Source: Mixophyes australis (lineage: Eukaryota; Chordata; Amphibia; Anura; Limnodynastidae). Taken from it: 64,000 nt of DNA. The stretch spans positions 381,717,907 to 381,781,906 of the forward strand of contig JAVHZZ010000001.1 of assembly GCA_036250195.1 (NCBI GenBank), read 5' to 3'. Shown in pieces: positions 29,809-39,682 of this stretch; within the stretch, counting starts at the first letter, position 1; each line of letters begins with the position of its first letter. A program made the position numbers and the translations under genes. The notes under the pieces are model-generated. The model did no database searches, was not told the DNA's origin, and saw only the letters and a list, made by a program, of their open reading frames with translations.

Positions 29809-32805
29809 CTAGTCGATCATGAGGAGCTCCAGGGGCCGTCCCGACGAGATGGTGTGGACGGGCACCCGTTGTTGGGTGGGTTTGGTCACGCCACATCTTC
29901 GGCATTCACGGCACACTTGTTCCACTAACGTTGGCAGCCCTGGCCAATAGAACCGCTGTCTTAGCCATTGGGTTGTTTTCATGGCCCCCAGGTGGGCGCC
30001 TCGAACATGGGCCTCCTCGGCCAGGCGCCGCGTGGTTTCGGCTGGCACCACAATCTGCCACACCGGCCGTAGTTCGTGTTCCAAATAGGCGCGGCGTCGC
30101 AGCACGCCCTCGTGCACCGCCAGCTGGTTCCAATGCTCCACAAGTTTCTGTTCGCTCACCGGCAGGCGCTTCCTCTCCCCCTTCGAGGGCCAGTGTCCCT
30201 GCTGGCACCACTGGAAGACCTGGCGTATACCGGGGTCCCGTTGTTGTTCTGCGGCCCAGTCTGGCATCTGGTTGGCAAGGAGGGTGGCGCATATTCTGGC
30301 GTCTAGCGGTGTCTTGGAGACCATTTTGTGAAACCGCGTGAAGTTTGGGATTTCCACTTCTTCCTCTTCTTCGTCTTTGGAGTGAGTTGTCATGACCACT
30401 GGGAATCTGGAGAGTGCGTCGGCGTTGCCGTTATTCCGGCCGGGGCGATAGCGGAAGCGATGAGAGAACTTGGCCAAGCGGGCTCGCCACCGTTGTTCTA
30501 AGGCTCCTAATTTGGCCGAGTCCAGGTGCACCAGTGCACTGTTATCGGTGACTACCTCCACCTCCGCGGCCGTTAAGTACTCTGCAAATTTTTCGGTCAT
30601 GGCCCACACGACTGCCAAGAACTCCAGTTTGAAGGAGCTGTAATTGGCGGGGTTTCGCTCAGAGTCGTGCAAGGTCCGGCTGGCATAGGCGATCACGCGC
30701 TCCTTACCATCCTGTATCTGGGCCAGTACTGCTCCTAGCCCTTGGTGGCTGCCATCCGTGTACAGGATGAACGGCTGGCTGAAGTCGGCGTATGCCAACA
30801 CGGGGGCGCGGGTAAGTTCCTCTTTTAGCTGGGTGAAAGCAGCCTCGTGGGGGGCATTCCACGCCTCCACTCGGGACTTGGCTCCCGCAGGGCTTCCTCG
30901 GAGCAAGTCAAACAATGGTCCGGCGATCTTGGAGAATCCCTTGATGAACCTGCGGTAATACCCAACGAGGCCCAGAAACGCTCGAAGCTCCGTGATGGTC
31001 GTGGGGGCTGGCCAATTGGTCACCGCGGATACCTTGTCCTGGGTGGGACGCACTCCGTCCCGCAACACCACATGGCCCAGGTACTCCAACTGATCCTTCA
31101 GCAGATGGCATTTCCTCGGCTTGAGTTTCAGCCCAAACCGTTCCAGTCGTTGGAACACCAGGTCTAGGCGGGCTAAGTGTTCCTCCAGGGTGGATGCGAA
31201 TACGATGATGTCGTCCAGGTAGATTAACAGGGCTTCAAAATTCAGATCTCCGAGGCAGCGCTCCATGAGTCGCTGGAAGGTGGCTGGCGCGTTGGTTAAC
31301 CCAAACGGCATTCGTTGGAATTCGAATAGCCCCATGGGTGTAATAAACGCTGTCTTTGCCCTGTCCTTCTCGGCCACGGGTACCTGCCAATAGCCGCTTG
31401 CCAGATCTAACGTAGAAAAGTATTTGGCCCGGCCCAGCGCCGCGAGGGATTCCTCTATGCGTGGTAATGGGTATGCATCGCGCACGGTGCAGTGATTAAG
31501 CTTCCGATAGTCCACACAGAACCGGACAGTGCCATCTTTCTTCCGCACCAGGACGATCGGTGCCGCCCAGGGACTACGGCTTTCAGTCACCACCCCGTTG
31601 TCCAACATCTGACGCAGCATGGTCTTGACCTCCTGGTACAGCTTCGGGGGTATTTGACGGTAACGTTCTCTCTCCGGCACGGCCCCGTCCGTATGGATCT
31701 CGTGCTCCATTTGATCCGTTAGCCCGAAATCGTCCTCGTGTCGGGAGAACACTCGCTGTCTTCTCCACAGCATCGCTTCCAGTTGTTGGATTCCGTTCGG
31801 CGGTAGGTCACCTTCTGAAACATCCATGCTTTCACGGATTACCCGTCCGTTCCAGGTGGAGGTGGGTTGTTCCGGGGGTGCTACTTGGACCACCATGGTC
31901 CAAGGTCTTTGGGGGTCGGGGAACAACGACACATCTTGAGTGGTTTCCACCTCTTCTCCGGTGGTTGGGTGGAGCAGGGCCAGCAGGGTGTTGGGCGGTA
32001 TTTTCTGTGGTTGGTCGCCCATATTGCAGAAACGAACGGGGACTCGTCCTTCCCGTATCCTGACCAGTGCACGGCCAACCATTGGCGTCCTCTGGTTGCT
32101 CTCCTCCGTCCCGCCCGAGGATACCGGTTCGAGGAGCACCTCCCGGCCTTCGAGCCTCCGCTTGGTCCCCACCCTCATCCACAACAGGAGCTCCTGCCGA
32201 GGGGGAACGACCACCTCCTGCCGATAGTTCGTGCGGATGGATCCCAGGGGAGCAGGACGGCCTTGGGGAAATGTTGGGACTCGCAGGCGGTTCACCTGCT
32301 GTAGCGCCTGTTGTACCGGTCGTTGGACCCCCAGTTTCTTCCAGTAAGCTGGACCCCTCTCGGACCACAGCATATGGTCTAATCCTCGGAGGATGTTCAT
32401 CCCCAGAATCACGGGGCCATGTCGTAGTTCCGGGCTGTCTATGACCACAATGCCCTGCTTCCCCAACGGGCGCCCGTAGAGCTCCACCTCCATCCACACG
32501 ACTCCCACCACAGGGATGGGTAGATTATTGGCGGCTGTGAGATGAATCCAGTCCCCCGTCTGGGCCTGTTGTAGATGTTGATAGTTCTTTTGGAAACAGG
32601 CCGCTGTCATCGTGGTGACCTGGGACCCGGTGTCTAATAGGCAACGCTGGTTGTGACCCTGGAAGCGAGCCACAACTACGGGACACTCTCCTACTAATTC
32701 AGCCGAATTAACAATCAGTCGTTCTGAGTCGGCTTCCCTTGCGGTGGGTCCCACTACCGCAAGGGTTTCTAGTTTAAAGTCGGCCTGGGTGCGGCGTTGG
32801 GGCAA
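29809..32805 (-). CDS. pol: pol of Ty3/gypsy element: protease, RT, RNase H, start of integrase
   Basis: Polyprotein of about 998 codons. Aspartic protease DTG is at residues 58-60 ('CLLDTGSQVTTM'). RT has 'VRFCVDYRKLNH' at about 428 and the catalytic YLDD at 529-532. RNase H begins 'ILYTDGSHQGLGA' at about 680. Integrase has the HHCC zinc motif ('HVRGAHLGAMKTTQWLRQR', 'CRECRRCG' near 933-971). The frame opens after a TAA at 32806-32808 and its first codon is TTG, so it has no start of its own. It is reached from gag by a -1 frameshift in the 35-nt overlap. It ends at TAG 29809-29811 directly after 'LLMID', the first Asp of the integrase triad. The homology continues past the stop, so this is a nonsense mutation. 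Confidence 0.95.
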   Translation of the reverse strand: MPQRRTQADFKLETLAVVGPTAREADSERLIVNSAELVGECPVVVARFQGHNQRCLLDTGSQVTTMTAACFQKNYQHLQQAQTGDWIHLTAANNLPIPVVGVVWMEVELYGRPLGKQGIVVIDSPELRHGPVILGMNILRGLDHMLWSERGPAYWKKLGVQRPVQQALQQVNRLRVPTFPQGRPAPLGSIRTNYRQEVVVPPRQELLLWMRVGTKRRLEGREVLLEPVSSGGTEESNQRTPMVGRALVRIREGRVPVRFCNMGDQPQKIPPNTLLALLHPTTGEEVETTQDVSLFPDPQRPWTMVVQVAPPEQPTSTWNGRVIRESMDVSEGDLPPNGIQQLEAMLWRRQRVFSRHEDDFGLTDQMEHEIHTDGAVPERERYRQIPPKLYQEVKTMLRQMLDNGVVTESRSPWAAPIVLVRKKDGTVRFCVDYRKLNHCTVRDAYPLPRIEESLAALGRAKYFSTLDLASGYWQVPVAEKDRAKTAFITPMGLFEFQRMPFGLTNAPATFQRLMERCLGDLNFEALLIYLDDIIVFASTLEEHLARLDLVFQRLERFGLKLKPRKCHLLKDQLEYLGHVVLRDGVRPTQDKVSAVTNWPAPTTITELRAFLGLVGYYRRFIKGFSKIAGPLFDLLRGSPAGAKSRVEAWNAPHEAAFTQLKEELTRAPVLAYADFSQPFILYTDGSHQGLGAVLAQIQDGKERVIAYASRTLHDSERNPANYSSFKLEFLAVVWAMTEKFAEYLTAAEVEVVTDNSALVHLDSAKLGALEQRWRARLAKFSHRFRYRPGRNNGNADALSRFPVVMTTHSKDEEEEEVEIPNFTRFHKMVSKTPLDARICATLLANQMPDWAAEQQRDPGIRQVFQWCQQGHWPSKGERKRLPVSEQKLVEHWNQLAVHEGVLRRRAYLEHELRPVWQIVVPAETTRRLAEEAHVRGAHLGAMKTTQWLRQRFYWPGLPTLVEQVCRECRRCGVTKPTQQRVPVHTISSGRPLELLMID
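32736..32778 (-). promoter_or_regulatory. -1 ribosomal frameshift signal at the gag-pol junction
   Basis: On minus, gag ends ACT TTA AAC TAG. The heptamer T TTA AAC (32778-32772) is in the correct zero frame for -1 slippage and directly precedes the gag stop (32771-32769). After a 6-nt spacer, TAGAAA, comes a perfect 10-bp stem (32765-32756 pairing with 32745-32736: ACCGCAAGGG/CCCTTGCGGT) with a 10-nt loop. Slipping back one base puts the ribosome into the pol frame (Asp-Phe-Lys-Leu-Glu). Slippery site, spacer length and stem all fit known retroviral signals. Function is inferred. Confidence 0.88.
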
Positions 32806-33743
32806 TTACGGGCCAGATGTCCCACCTGCCCACATTGCCAACACCGGGGCCCGTCCGCTGGGCGTCGCCGTGGGGCGTCCCTTGGTTCGTTCCGTGGATA
32901 CTCTCTATCCCCGCGGCCGGACGGTATTCCCTCGATCCGCTTCTGCATCCGTCCCATGTCCTCCTTCATCTGTAGAATTACGTCCGTCAGGTCTCGGATG
33001 CAGCTTTCCCATGGTGCGGCGGACGCTGGGATGGGGGCGCGGACCTGCTGCACGGCCACGGTGCTCGGGCCGCTGCCTGTATTGTCGTCCCGGGCGATGA
33101 CCGTGGTTTGTGCTTGATGGAAGGTCATGCTCGGCAACAATTCCAATCGGTCCTGCATATAGGTTCGCAGGTGCTCACTACGTAAGCCGTTGATAAATTG
33201 ATCCCGTAGTACGGTATCTGTTTCTCCCAATACCTTAGTGTCCTTTTTCTTTAAATTCGCCAGCAGGCCTTGGAGGGCTATAGCGAATTTGGGGATGGTC
33301 TCCTCCTCTCGCTGAAATCGGGTAAAAAAACGTTTGCGCAGGGTCGCGGTGGTAGACTTGTCCCCATACACATCGCTTAAGACCCTCAACACATCCGCCA
33401 AAGTCTTTCGCTGTTCAGGCTCACATAGAAGTGCGGCCTGGCGGGCATCTCCCTCCAAGGCGAGCACGGCCACTTCCGCTTGCATGTCTGGGGGCACACC
33501 ATATAGCCGGATGACCATTCGTAACTGCATCTCCCAGTCTGCTAACGTTATGTTCGTACCATCGAACTTCGGTACGTGAGAAAGAGCTGCCCCTATCGCT
33601 ACAACTCGGGAGCGCTCCGCCGGCTCCCCTACCGGTTCCACGTCGCGTGGGACGTTCCCGGCGGCACTAGGCAGATCCTCCTCGCTCGCCGGCCTTCCAG
33701 ACGGCCGGCCCTCTGGAGCGTTGTTGTTGCCCGTGGGCTCCAT
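32769..33743 (-). CDS. gag: gag of Ty3/gypsy element
   Basis: Protein of 324 residues starting at ATG 33743, 15 nt past the primer binding site. It has a capsid-like middle region ('VPKFDGTNITLADWEMQLRM', 'EGDARQAALLC', 'FFTRFQREEETIPKFAIAL') of the type shared by Ty3/gypsy Gag proteins. A single CCHC zinc knuckle lies near the C-terminus (C301, C304, H309, C314: 'CWQCGQVGHLARNC'), expected to bind RNA in the nucleocapsid. There are no stops or frameshifts, and the length is typical. The C-terminus overlaps pol in the frameshift window. Confidence 0.95.
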   Translation of the reverse strand: MEPTGNNNAPEGRPSGRPASEEDLPSAAGNVPRDVEPVGEPAERSRVVAIGAALSHVPKFDGTNITLADWEMQLRMVIRLYGVPPDMQAEVAVLALEGDARQAALLCEPEQRKTLADVLRVLSDVYGDKSTTATLRKRFFTRFQREEETIPKFAIALQGLLANLKKKDTKVLGETDTVLRDQFINGLRSEHLRTYMQDRLELLPSMTFHQAQTTVIARDDNTGSGPSTVAVQQVRAPIPASAAPWESCIRDLTDVILQMKEDMGRMQKRIEGIPSGRGDREYPRNEPRDAPRRRPADGPRCWQCGQVGHLARNCPNAAPRPTLN

Positions 33744-33757
33744 AGTTACCTGTCGGG

Positions 33758-33775
33758 ATCCTGCCGACTACGCCA
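33758..33775 (-). promoter_or_regulatory. primer binding site, complementary to tRNA-Ser
   Basis: Two bases after the 5' LTR, minus reads TGGCGTAGTCGGCAGGAT. This is an 18-nt match to the complement of the 3' end (with CCA) of the vertebrate tRNA-Ser that ends in ...ATCCTGCCGACTACG. It primes minus-strand DNA synthesis. The tRNA identity is from memory of the tRNA sequence. Confidence 0.85.
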
Positions 33776-33777
33776 AA

Positions 33778-35584
33778 TGTGAGAGCGGTACTCCCGAAGA
33801 ACGTCTCAAAGGATCCCCTGTAATGGGGAAAGGTTCTCACCTGATCCCGAGGGTCGCTATGGGCGGAACCCGTCAAGTGCAGGAGGCTTCTGCTGCAGTC
33901 ACGGTCCCTCCTGCGTGCGAGAGGAACAGAGGCACGAAAACAATGGGGGAGGTGGAAGGGGGTGTCCGGAATGCCGCCCAGGACTAGAGGGTTACTCAGC
34001 CCCGCTTGGCGACTCTCCGTTTTATTCTGGCCAAGCCACGCGGCTCCAAGAGTTCGGGGTAGAGAACGTTCTCGCCCGAACTCCCTACTCCCCTCTGGGG
34101 AGGGCCACAAGTGTGGGGACAAGACTCACTCCGCCGGCGGTGCGCCGCGAGGTATCACAGTCCCCACCCAGAACCGTCAGTCTCCTGCCGGCGTGCGGGC
34201 GGACTCCGTTTTACCCCACGAGGCACCGTCTGCCCTGGAACCGTCAGGCAACCTTGCCGGAACTCAGGCCAGACACCCCAATGGAACCGTGGACGGCTGT
34301 GACCAACCCCGGAACTCACCAGGGCAGGGATGTACTGCCCCAGTGGAACCGCGGAACGCCCGAACCGCCCTCGGAACTCAGAAGGGCTGTGCTACACTAC
34401 TTCCAAGGCACCGAGGGAGACCTGGATCTCTCCCAGCCCGCGAAGAAGTCGTGCCACACCGCCGCCCAAGGATCTGCCCCACCAGGGCCTACACGGAAGG
34501 GGGAAGGGAAAGGGGATAGACAATACTTACCGGCTCGGGAACGAGTTGAGTCCACCCGGCGATCAGTCCCAACACACCACTTTCCGACCCCTGCAGGGAG
34601 ACACAACACGCCCCAACCGCCCACTACACCGTACAATATCCCCCCAATACAATACTCAATTGACAGTACAATACTCACAATACAATACTCAATTGACAGT
34701 ACAATACTCACAATACAATACTCAATTGCACAGTACAATACCCAGGACACTATTAACACGGAAAAGTGTAATATCAAGAGAGTGTGTGTGTTCTTGTCCT
34801 ACTCTGCCCCAAGGGTGATACGGTTAGGAAAAGGGAGAGAGGGAACAAAGACAGACTTCCAAGGCAGGGCCTAAAGCCCAGGGGTGACCTGAGGGCCTAG
34901 CGCCCTAGGGAATCTACTCAGGGCCTGGTGCCCTATTGGGTCTAACGGGAGCTACCAAATGGAAAGGCAGACTTAATGGACGCCGGCAGAAGGCCCTGGG
35001 CCCGGGTAAAGAGTGTCCGATAGGATGCGGGCGTGGGCCCGGGAGGGGTGGTCCCCACTGGGGTCTTACCTGGTCTAGGTCCTCCGCTCGCGACGTCAGC
35101 GTAACTCCTCTTCGGTCCTGCTGCTGCTGCTACTGTGGGTGCTGCTGCTGCTGTGGGTGCTGCTGCTGCTGAGGGTGCTGCTGCTGCTGTGGGTGCTGCT
35201 GCTGCTGTGGGTGCTGCTGCTGCTGAGGGTGCTGCTGCTGAGGGTGCTGCTGCTGCTACCGTGGGTGCTGCTGCTGCTGCTGCTACTGTGGGTGCTGCTG
35301 CTGCTGCTGCTACCGTGGGTGCTGCTGCTGAGGGTGCTGCTGCTGCTGCTGCTGCTACCGTGGGTGCTGCTGCTGAGGGTGCTGCTGCTGAGGGTGCTGC
35401 TCTGTCCGGACGTCCTTCCTCCAGCTTCACTTCCCGCCGACTCGCCCGCTTCCCACGTGGCCGCCGACCATATCCCCGGGCCAGGCGCTTCCCTATGACC
35501 TCATCACGGCCGGGAGCCGTGATTGGTCCGTGGGCGGGCGCCGTGATTGGCCCGCGGCCCGTGTGTGGAGCCGGCGTCTCCACA
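33778..35584 (-). repeat. 5' LTR of the Ty3/gypsy element (promoter copy)
   Basis: Offset by exactly 6,951 bp from the 3' LTR, with no indels seen. Observed differences: 'ggcacgaaa' for 'ggcatgaaa', 'gtgcgggc' for 'gtgcaggc', 'ggaaccgcgg' for 'ggaactgcgg', and 'caatatccc' for 'caataccc'. On minus the U3 start has two CCAAT boxes (complement ATTGG at 35522-35526 and 35546-35550), a GC box between them and a 'tgaggtcat' half-site, which looks like a promoter. Confidence 0.96.
35119..35403. repeat. CTG-rich minisatellite in 5' LTR
   Basis: Same unit order and length as 28168-28452. The encoded Ala/Leu repeat readings in both LTRs are identical, which is consistent with very recent insertion. 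Confidence 0.95.
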
Positions 35585-35588
35585 GGGC

Positions 35589-36661
35589 GACTGGAGAGTA
35601 GTATAGTACGTCTCCCCTCATAGTACCTCTTTCTCCTCATACACTTAATACAGAATAACTGCATCATTCACTGACCAGTGTATTAGTAGTGTGATGGAGA
35701 CTAGCAGTGGTTGGGACACTTTAGAGGGTAATAAAGAGCTGGGTAAAGGTAAAATAAAGATAAACATAGATCAATATAAACCACTCCCCTGACACCACCT
35801 AAAGTCTATCACTTGATGTGTATGTTTTGCTAATCATTTTAATAAAACTATTACAGCAATATGAAATGTAATTTCTTTCTTATAGTGTGTCATTCATTGA
35901 ATGCATGACTTGTCAAAATGAAATGGTCTAGCAATAATGTTTAATTCTGAGAAATTTTCCCTTGTGTGTTTTTTTTTTCTCAGTTACCTAAAGTCCATTT
36001 TACATAGTTTATTCTCAACATGATGCCCTCTCTACATAATAAACAATACTGTACAGTATGCTTTTCCACATATGGTTACTGAAGTTTTCTTTACTCACAC
36101 TGTTATTTCTGTCCATTAAGCACAGTGGGAAACTACCTAGTGAGAGGAAAGCCCATTACTTACTGCCCTAAGAGAATTGAAAACATACTGTTACATTCAG
36201 CAATTCCCTAAGTGAGAATGGAAAAACAAAATACTTTGTTAAACGTCATGAGGAAGATCCCAGTTACCTTGACTCCTATTTGTAGGAAGAGTGATGGTAC
36301 TAAGGTGTACTAGGACTGCTTCTGATATTCTATTATTCTCTAAAGGAAAATATTTATCTATACTGTGAAATGGTTTACTTACACTAAACAATTAGCTACT
36401 CAAAACTACAGGCACCAGTATATTTTATTGTAACAAAGGTCCAGTTTTCCAGGAGATAGAGCCAGCTATAATTGTCCATTGCTATTGTTTTTCCTGATGC
36501 AATATGATAAATAAAAATAAAACAAGTTGGATGTATTAACTTTGTATCACATAAAGTTGTGTTTGTCCCCATAACCCTCCCGAATCAGTGTAACATGCAC
36601 ATGCTTTTAACTTGCTCCATCTCACTCACTAGTATCACAAACTAATGGACAGGTCACTTAC
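35589..36661. other. non-coding DNA, nothing identified
   Basis: AT-rich right flank of the Ty3/gypsy insertion. No repeats or genes recognised. Confidence 0.45.
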
Positions 36662-36756
36662 TTTCATAAGATCATCACACTCATGTAATGAAATCCATTG
36701 TGTTGTTGTGAGCAGCATGATAAACTGATGGACTACAGGATGTTCTATCCCTACCT
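36662..36756 (-). other. putative protein-coding exon (unidentified gene)
   Basis: On minus a pyrimidine-rich tract ending 'ctcctgtttag' precedes 95 bp that are open in one frame and read like protein (contains 'GIEHPVVHQFIMLL' and 'WISLHECDDLMK'). They end in AAA followed by a consensus donor GTAAGTG. Length, both splice sites and composition fit an internal vertebrate exon with phase 2 in and phase 0 out. I do not recognise the protein, and no partner exon was found. It may be chance. Confidence 0.35.
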
Positions 36757-36823
36757 CTAAACAGGAGACAAATAGGCAAGCAAGAGGCCTGATCACTAAA
36801 TGGTGCTGGCTAAAAAGACTGAT

Positions 36824-37140
36824 GGGCAGCACGGTGGCTAAGGGCTTAGCACTTCTGACTAACAGCACTGGGGTCATGAGTTTGATACCGAACCAGGGTC
36901 CAATCTTTATGGAGTTTGTAGGTTCTCTCCGTGTTTGTGTGGGCTTACTCCGGGTACTCCAGTTTCCTCCAAAAACATAATGGTAGGTTAATTGGCTGCT
37001 GACCAAATTAACCCTATTTTGTGTGTGTGTTAGGAAATTTAGTCTGTAAGTTCCAATGGGGCAGGGACTGATGTGAATGACAAATATTCTCTGAACAGTG
37101 CTGCAGAACTGGTGGCACTATATAAATAAATGATGATGAT
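36824..37140 (+). mobile_element. full-length tRNA-derived SINE with L2-like tail
   Basis: Starts 'gggcagcacggtggctaagg' (A-box part of a tRNA-like head) and has a B-box-like 'catgagtttgatacc'. It then continues through 'ctccgtgtttgtgtgggctt', 'taggttaattggctgctgac' and 'gtaagttccaatggggcagg', and ends with 'gcactatataaataaatgat' and ATG repeats. This order is the standard SINE of amphibian genomes that shares its 3' end with L2 LINEs for retrotransposition. It carries about 10 percent substitutions from the other copies by eye. Confidence 0.9.
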
Positions 37141-37167
37141 TAAAAATATATTAATTGTGAGTAAAAC

Positions 37168-37468
37168 TGTCAGGATTCAAACCCAGGGCTTCTGCTGTTC
37201 TGTTCTGGCTGCTGGACAGCTATCTGTGTTTCACTGATCTCCTGCTGTTCTAGCTCCATGTTCTAACTCCCCTTGACTTCCTATAAAAGCCAGTTATCTA
37301 CTAATTGTGTACCAACCTCAGATTGTAGTCAACTACACCTCTGCCTGAACCTATTGCCTTACTATGTACCATACCCGGCTACTGTTGACCATTCTTTAAT
37401 ATATAATCCTCTTCTGGCCTGCCTTCCTTCTTTCCACTGGACCCATATTAAGTCTCCGGACCATTACA
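37168..37468 (+). mobile_element. 5' LTR of second decayed sushi-type element
   Basis: Starts TGTCAGGATTC and ends ...CCATTACA, directly upstream of a gag start at 37487. It has a 'cttcctataaaagc' TATA box at about 37280. Its right part (37320-37468) is repeated at 39540-39682. About 300 bp is typical for sushi LTRs. Confidence 0.7.
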
Positions 37469-37486
37469 GAATAATCTGGCCTAAAA

Positions 37487-39536
37487 ATGTCAGCGGCAGG
37501 AACTTTGCTATATACTCTGAAGAACCAAATAAAAGAGTTGCAAGAGTTTGCCTGTTTTCTCAGAGAACTAGTAACCCTTGCTAAGACTCAGCCTGAACAA
37601 ATAGTTAAATTGCAAGAAGATTTAACAATTAATGATGCTGCTGCTGCACAAATTTTGCGTCCACCATTGTTTGCAAAATTCAGTTGTGATCTTCACTTAT
37701 ATAGAGCATTCCAAAATCAGTGCAGTTTTTTTTTTTAAATGCAACTTATACAGTTCAAAAATAAGATGAAGATCTTCTTCACAATTAATCTTCTGACTGG
37801 AGAAGCCCTGGCCTGGGTCTCTCAATATGTTGAGCAAGACAGTGTTATCCTGCATTTCTGGACTTTTTTACCTCTGCTCTGATGACCTAATTGATGTGCC
37901 ATCACTAAAGCTAAACTCCAAGACGAAAAATACTTTGTGGCTGCGTATACTGCTGAATTCTGATGCTTGATTGCAGAGAGCACATGGAATAATTCTGCCC
38001 AAAAAAGTCATTTTCATTGTGGCCTTTCTGAGCAAGTATAGATGAAGTGGCCAGAGTGGACAACCCTAATGACCTGGACAAATTTATCCAACTATGCATT
38101 TGGATTGATCAAAGTGAGAGGAAAAACTAAGAGCTTTTGGAGTGAGCAATAATTTGCATCAGTTTTGTAGACCTACAGCATTCAAGGTGCCATCATCTGA
38201 CAGTCCTAATGTATCATCTGTCATTAGGAACCACTCAGCTTTAATGAGAAACATAGATGTCCTGGTGAGAATCTTTGTTTCTATTGTTGTGATCAAGGAC
38301 ATTATGCATTTGATTGCTCAAATAGGTGTCATAGTAATGGTTTGATGAATGGCTTTAAGCAAATGGATTTCAAGGAATCTAGGAAATCAAATTCCATCTC
38401 GCAATCACTATATCCCTTGGCTCATGGAAAAGAAGAATTTCTGCCTCAACAATCCCATTTTGTTCTCCCAATACTGCTTATTTCTGGGTTTCTTCTAATT
38501 GGCAGTCTGGCCATGCTTGACTCAGATGCTGTTGGCAATTTCATAGATATCACCTTTGTACAGGAAAACCGTATGGAGTCAAGGAGTAAACAAGTTTCAG
38601 TGACTTTGTAGACTGTAGATGTCTTCTGGGCCAGTAACTCATGAAACCTTCAAGCTCCAAAGGACTATAGTATCATGGCATTGTGAAGCTACAAGCTTCA
38701 TTTTATTGCTTCACCTAAATTTCCCACAATTTTGGGAATCCTTTGGCTGTATACTCATAATCCTTGTCAACTGGGATTCTCACAATTTATCCTTCCGTTC
38801 TGAACATTACAAATTAAATTGCCTATCAGGAACTGTGGTGTCTGAAGTTCATTGAGTCACTGAACTTTCTTCTAAAGATTTGAATTTGCATCCATAATAC
38901 ATTGAATTTTGTGATGTCTATGATGAAAAGCATGCAGATATATTACCTCCCCATCGCCCATTATGATTTTTCCATTGAGCTGTTACCGGGATCATCACTA
39001 CCTTTTGGGTGGCTTTACTCTCTGTCCGAACCAGATTTATAAGTCCTGCAGGAATTACTGGCTTCATTCAACATTCTATTTCTCCTGCTGGTGCAGTCTT
39101 TTCTTTGTTGAAAAGAAAGAGTCTACTCTACTTTCCTGTATTGACAATAGGGAAATTAAAAAGATTATTATCAACCACTTTCAGGACAAGATCTGGACAC
39201 TTTGAGTCTCTGTTCATGCCTGTCGTTCTATGTATGACCCTATAACCTTCCAGCATATCATCAATGACTTCTTAAGAGATCTATTAAATCAATTTGATGT
39301 TGTCTATCTGGATGACATTCTTATATTCTCCAATAATCTGGAGGAACATGGCAAACATGTCTGTACTGTACTTGAAAGACTTTGGAAGAATCAATTTAAT
39401 ATTAAATTGGATATGTGAATTTCAACAAGCTAAAATCCAATTAATAAGATATTTAATCTTCTCCGATGGCCTGAGCATGGATCCCAGTAAGGTCGATGCA
39501 GTCGTTAATTGGCCTGTATCTAAGACTGAAAAGTAA
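37487..39536 (+). pseudogene. decayed sushi-type Ty3/gypsy gag-pol
   Basis: Gag begins at 37487 ('MSAAGTLLYTLKNQIKELQE') and continues with frame changes through 'TINLLTGEALAWVSQYVE'. A zinc knuckle 'CFYCCDQGHYAFDC' is encoded near 38267-38310. Protease remnant near 38510 ('LDSDAVGNFID', where Gly of the usual DSG has become Asp). A pre-RT block 'LPPHRPLDFSIELLPG' is at about 38950, an RT block 'CIDNREIKKI' near 39140, and the RT active site '[11 protein letters not shown]' at about 39296-39330, followed by 'SDGLSMDPSKVDAVVNWP'. RNase H and integrase are missing and RT is internally deleted near 39190. Inactive. Confidence 0.88.
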
Positions 39537-39539
39537 GTA

Positions 39540-39682
39540 CAGCAGATTGCTCAAAACTACGCCTCTGCTTGAAGCCTTTGCCTTATTGCATTACTGTGTA
39601 CCGAACCCGGCTACTGCTGTCCATTCTTTATTATATAATTCACTGGTATCCTTCTTACCACTGGACTTTTAATTATTTTACA
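39540..39682 (+). mobile_element. 3' LTR remnant of second sushi element
   Basis: Shares 'cctctgc', 'cccggctactg', 'ccattctttattatataat', 'ccactggac' and 'tttacag' in order with 37320-37468. The 5' part of the LTR and most of pol were lost in one deletion. Confidence 0.65.

Larger units (their letters stand above)
26827..35584 (-). mobile_element. near-complete young Ty3/gypsy LTR retrotransposon (8,758 bp)
   Basis: Two direct 1,807-bp LTRs enclose gag and pol on minus. The element is flanked by a 4-bp duplication, GGGC, at 26823-26826 and 35585-35588. I see about four differences between the LTRs, so insertion was recent. PBS, polypurine tract, gag zinc knuckle, protease, RT, RNase H and integrase are all present in gypsy order. 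No env was found. One in-frame stop in integrase is the only obvious lesion. Its GC content and CpG density contrast strongly with the AT-rich flanks. Confidence 0.97.

Noticed and set aside
29809..29811. Amber codon in integrase as a programmed readthrough site
   Set aside because: It lies within the catalytic core, between the first Asp and the next beta-strand, and gag-pol already uses frameshifting. A point mutation is the simpler reading.
36824..36900. Functional tRNA gene at the SINE head
   Set aside because: A and B boxes are degenerate, no foldable cloverleaf was seen, and the sequence continues into the SINE body.
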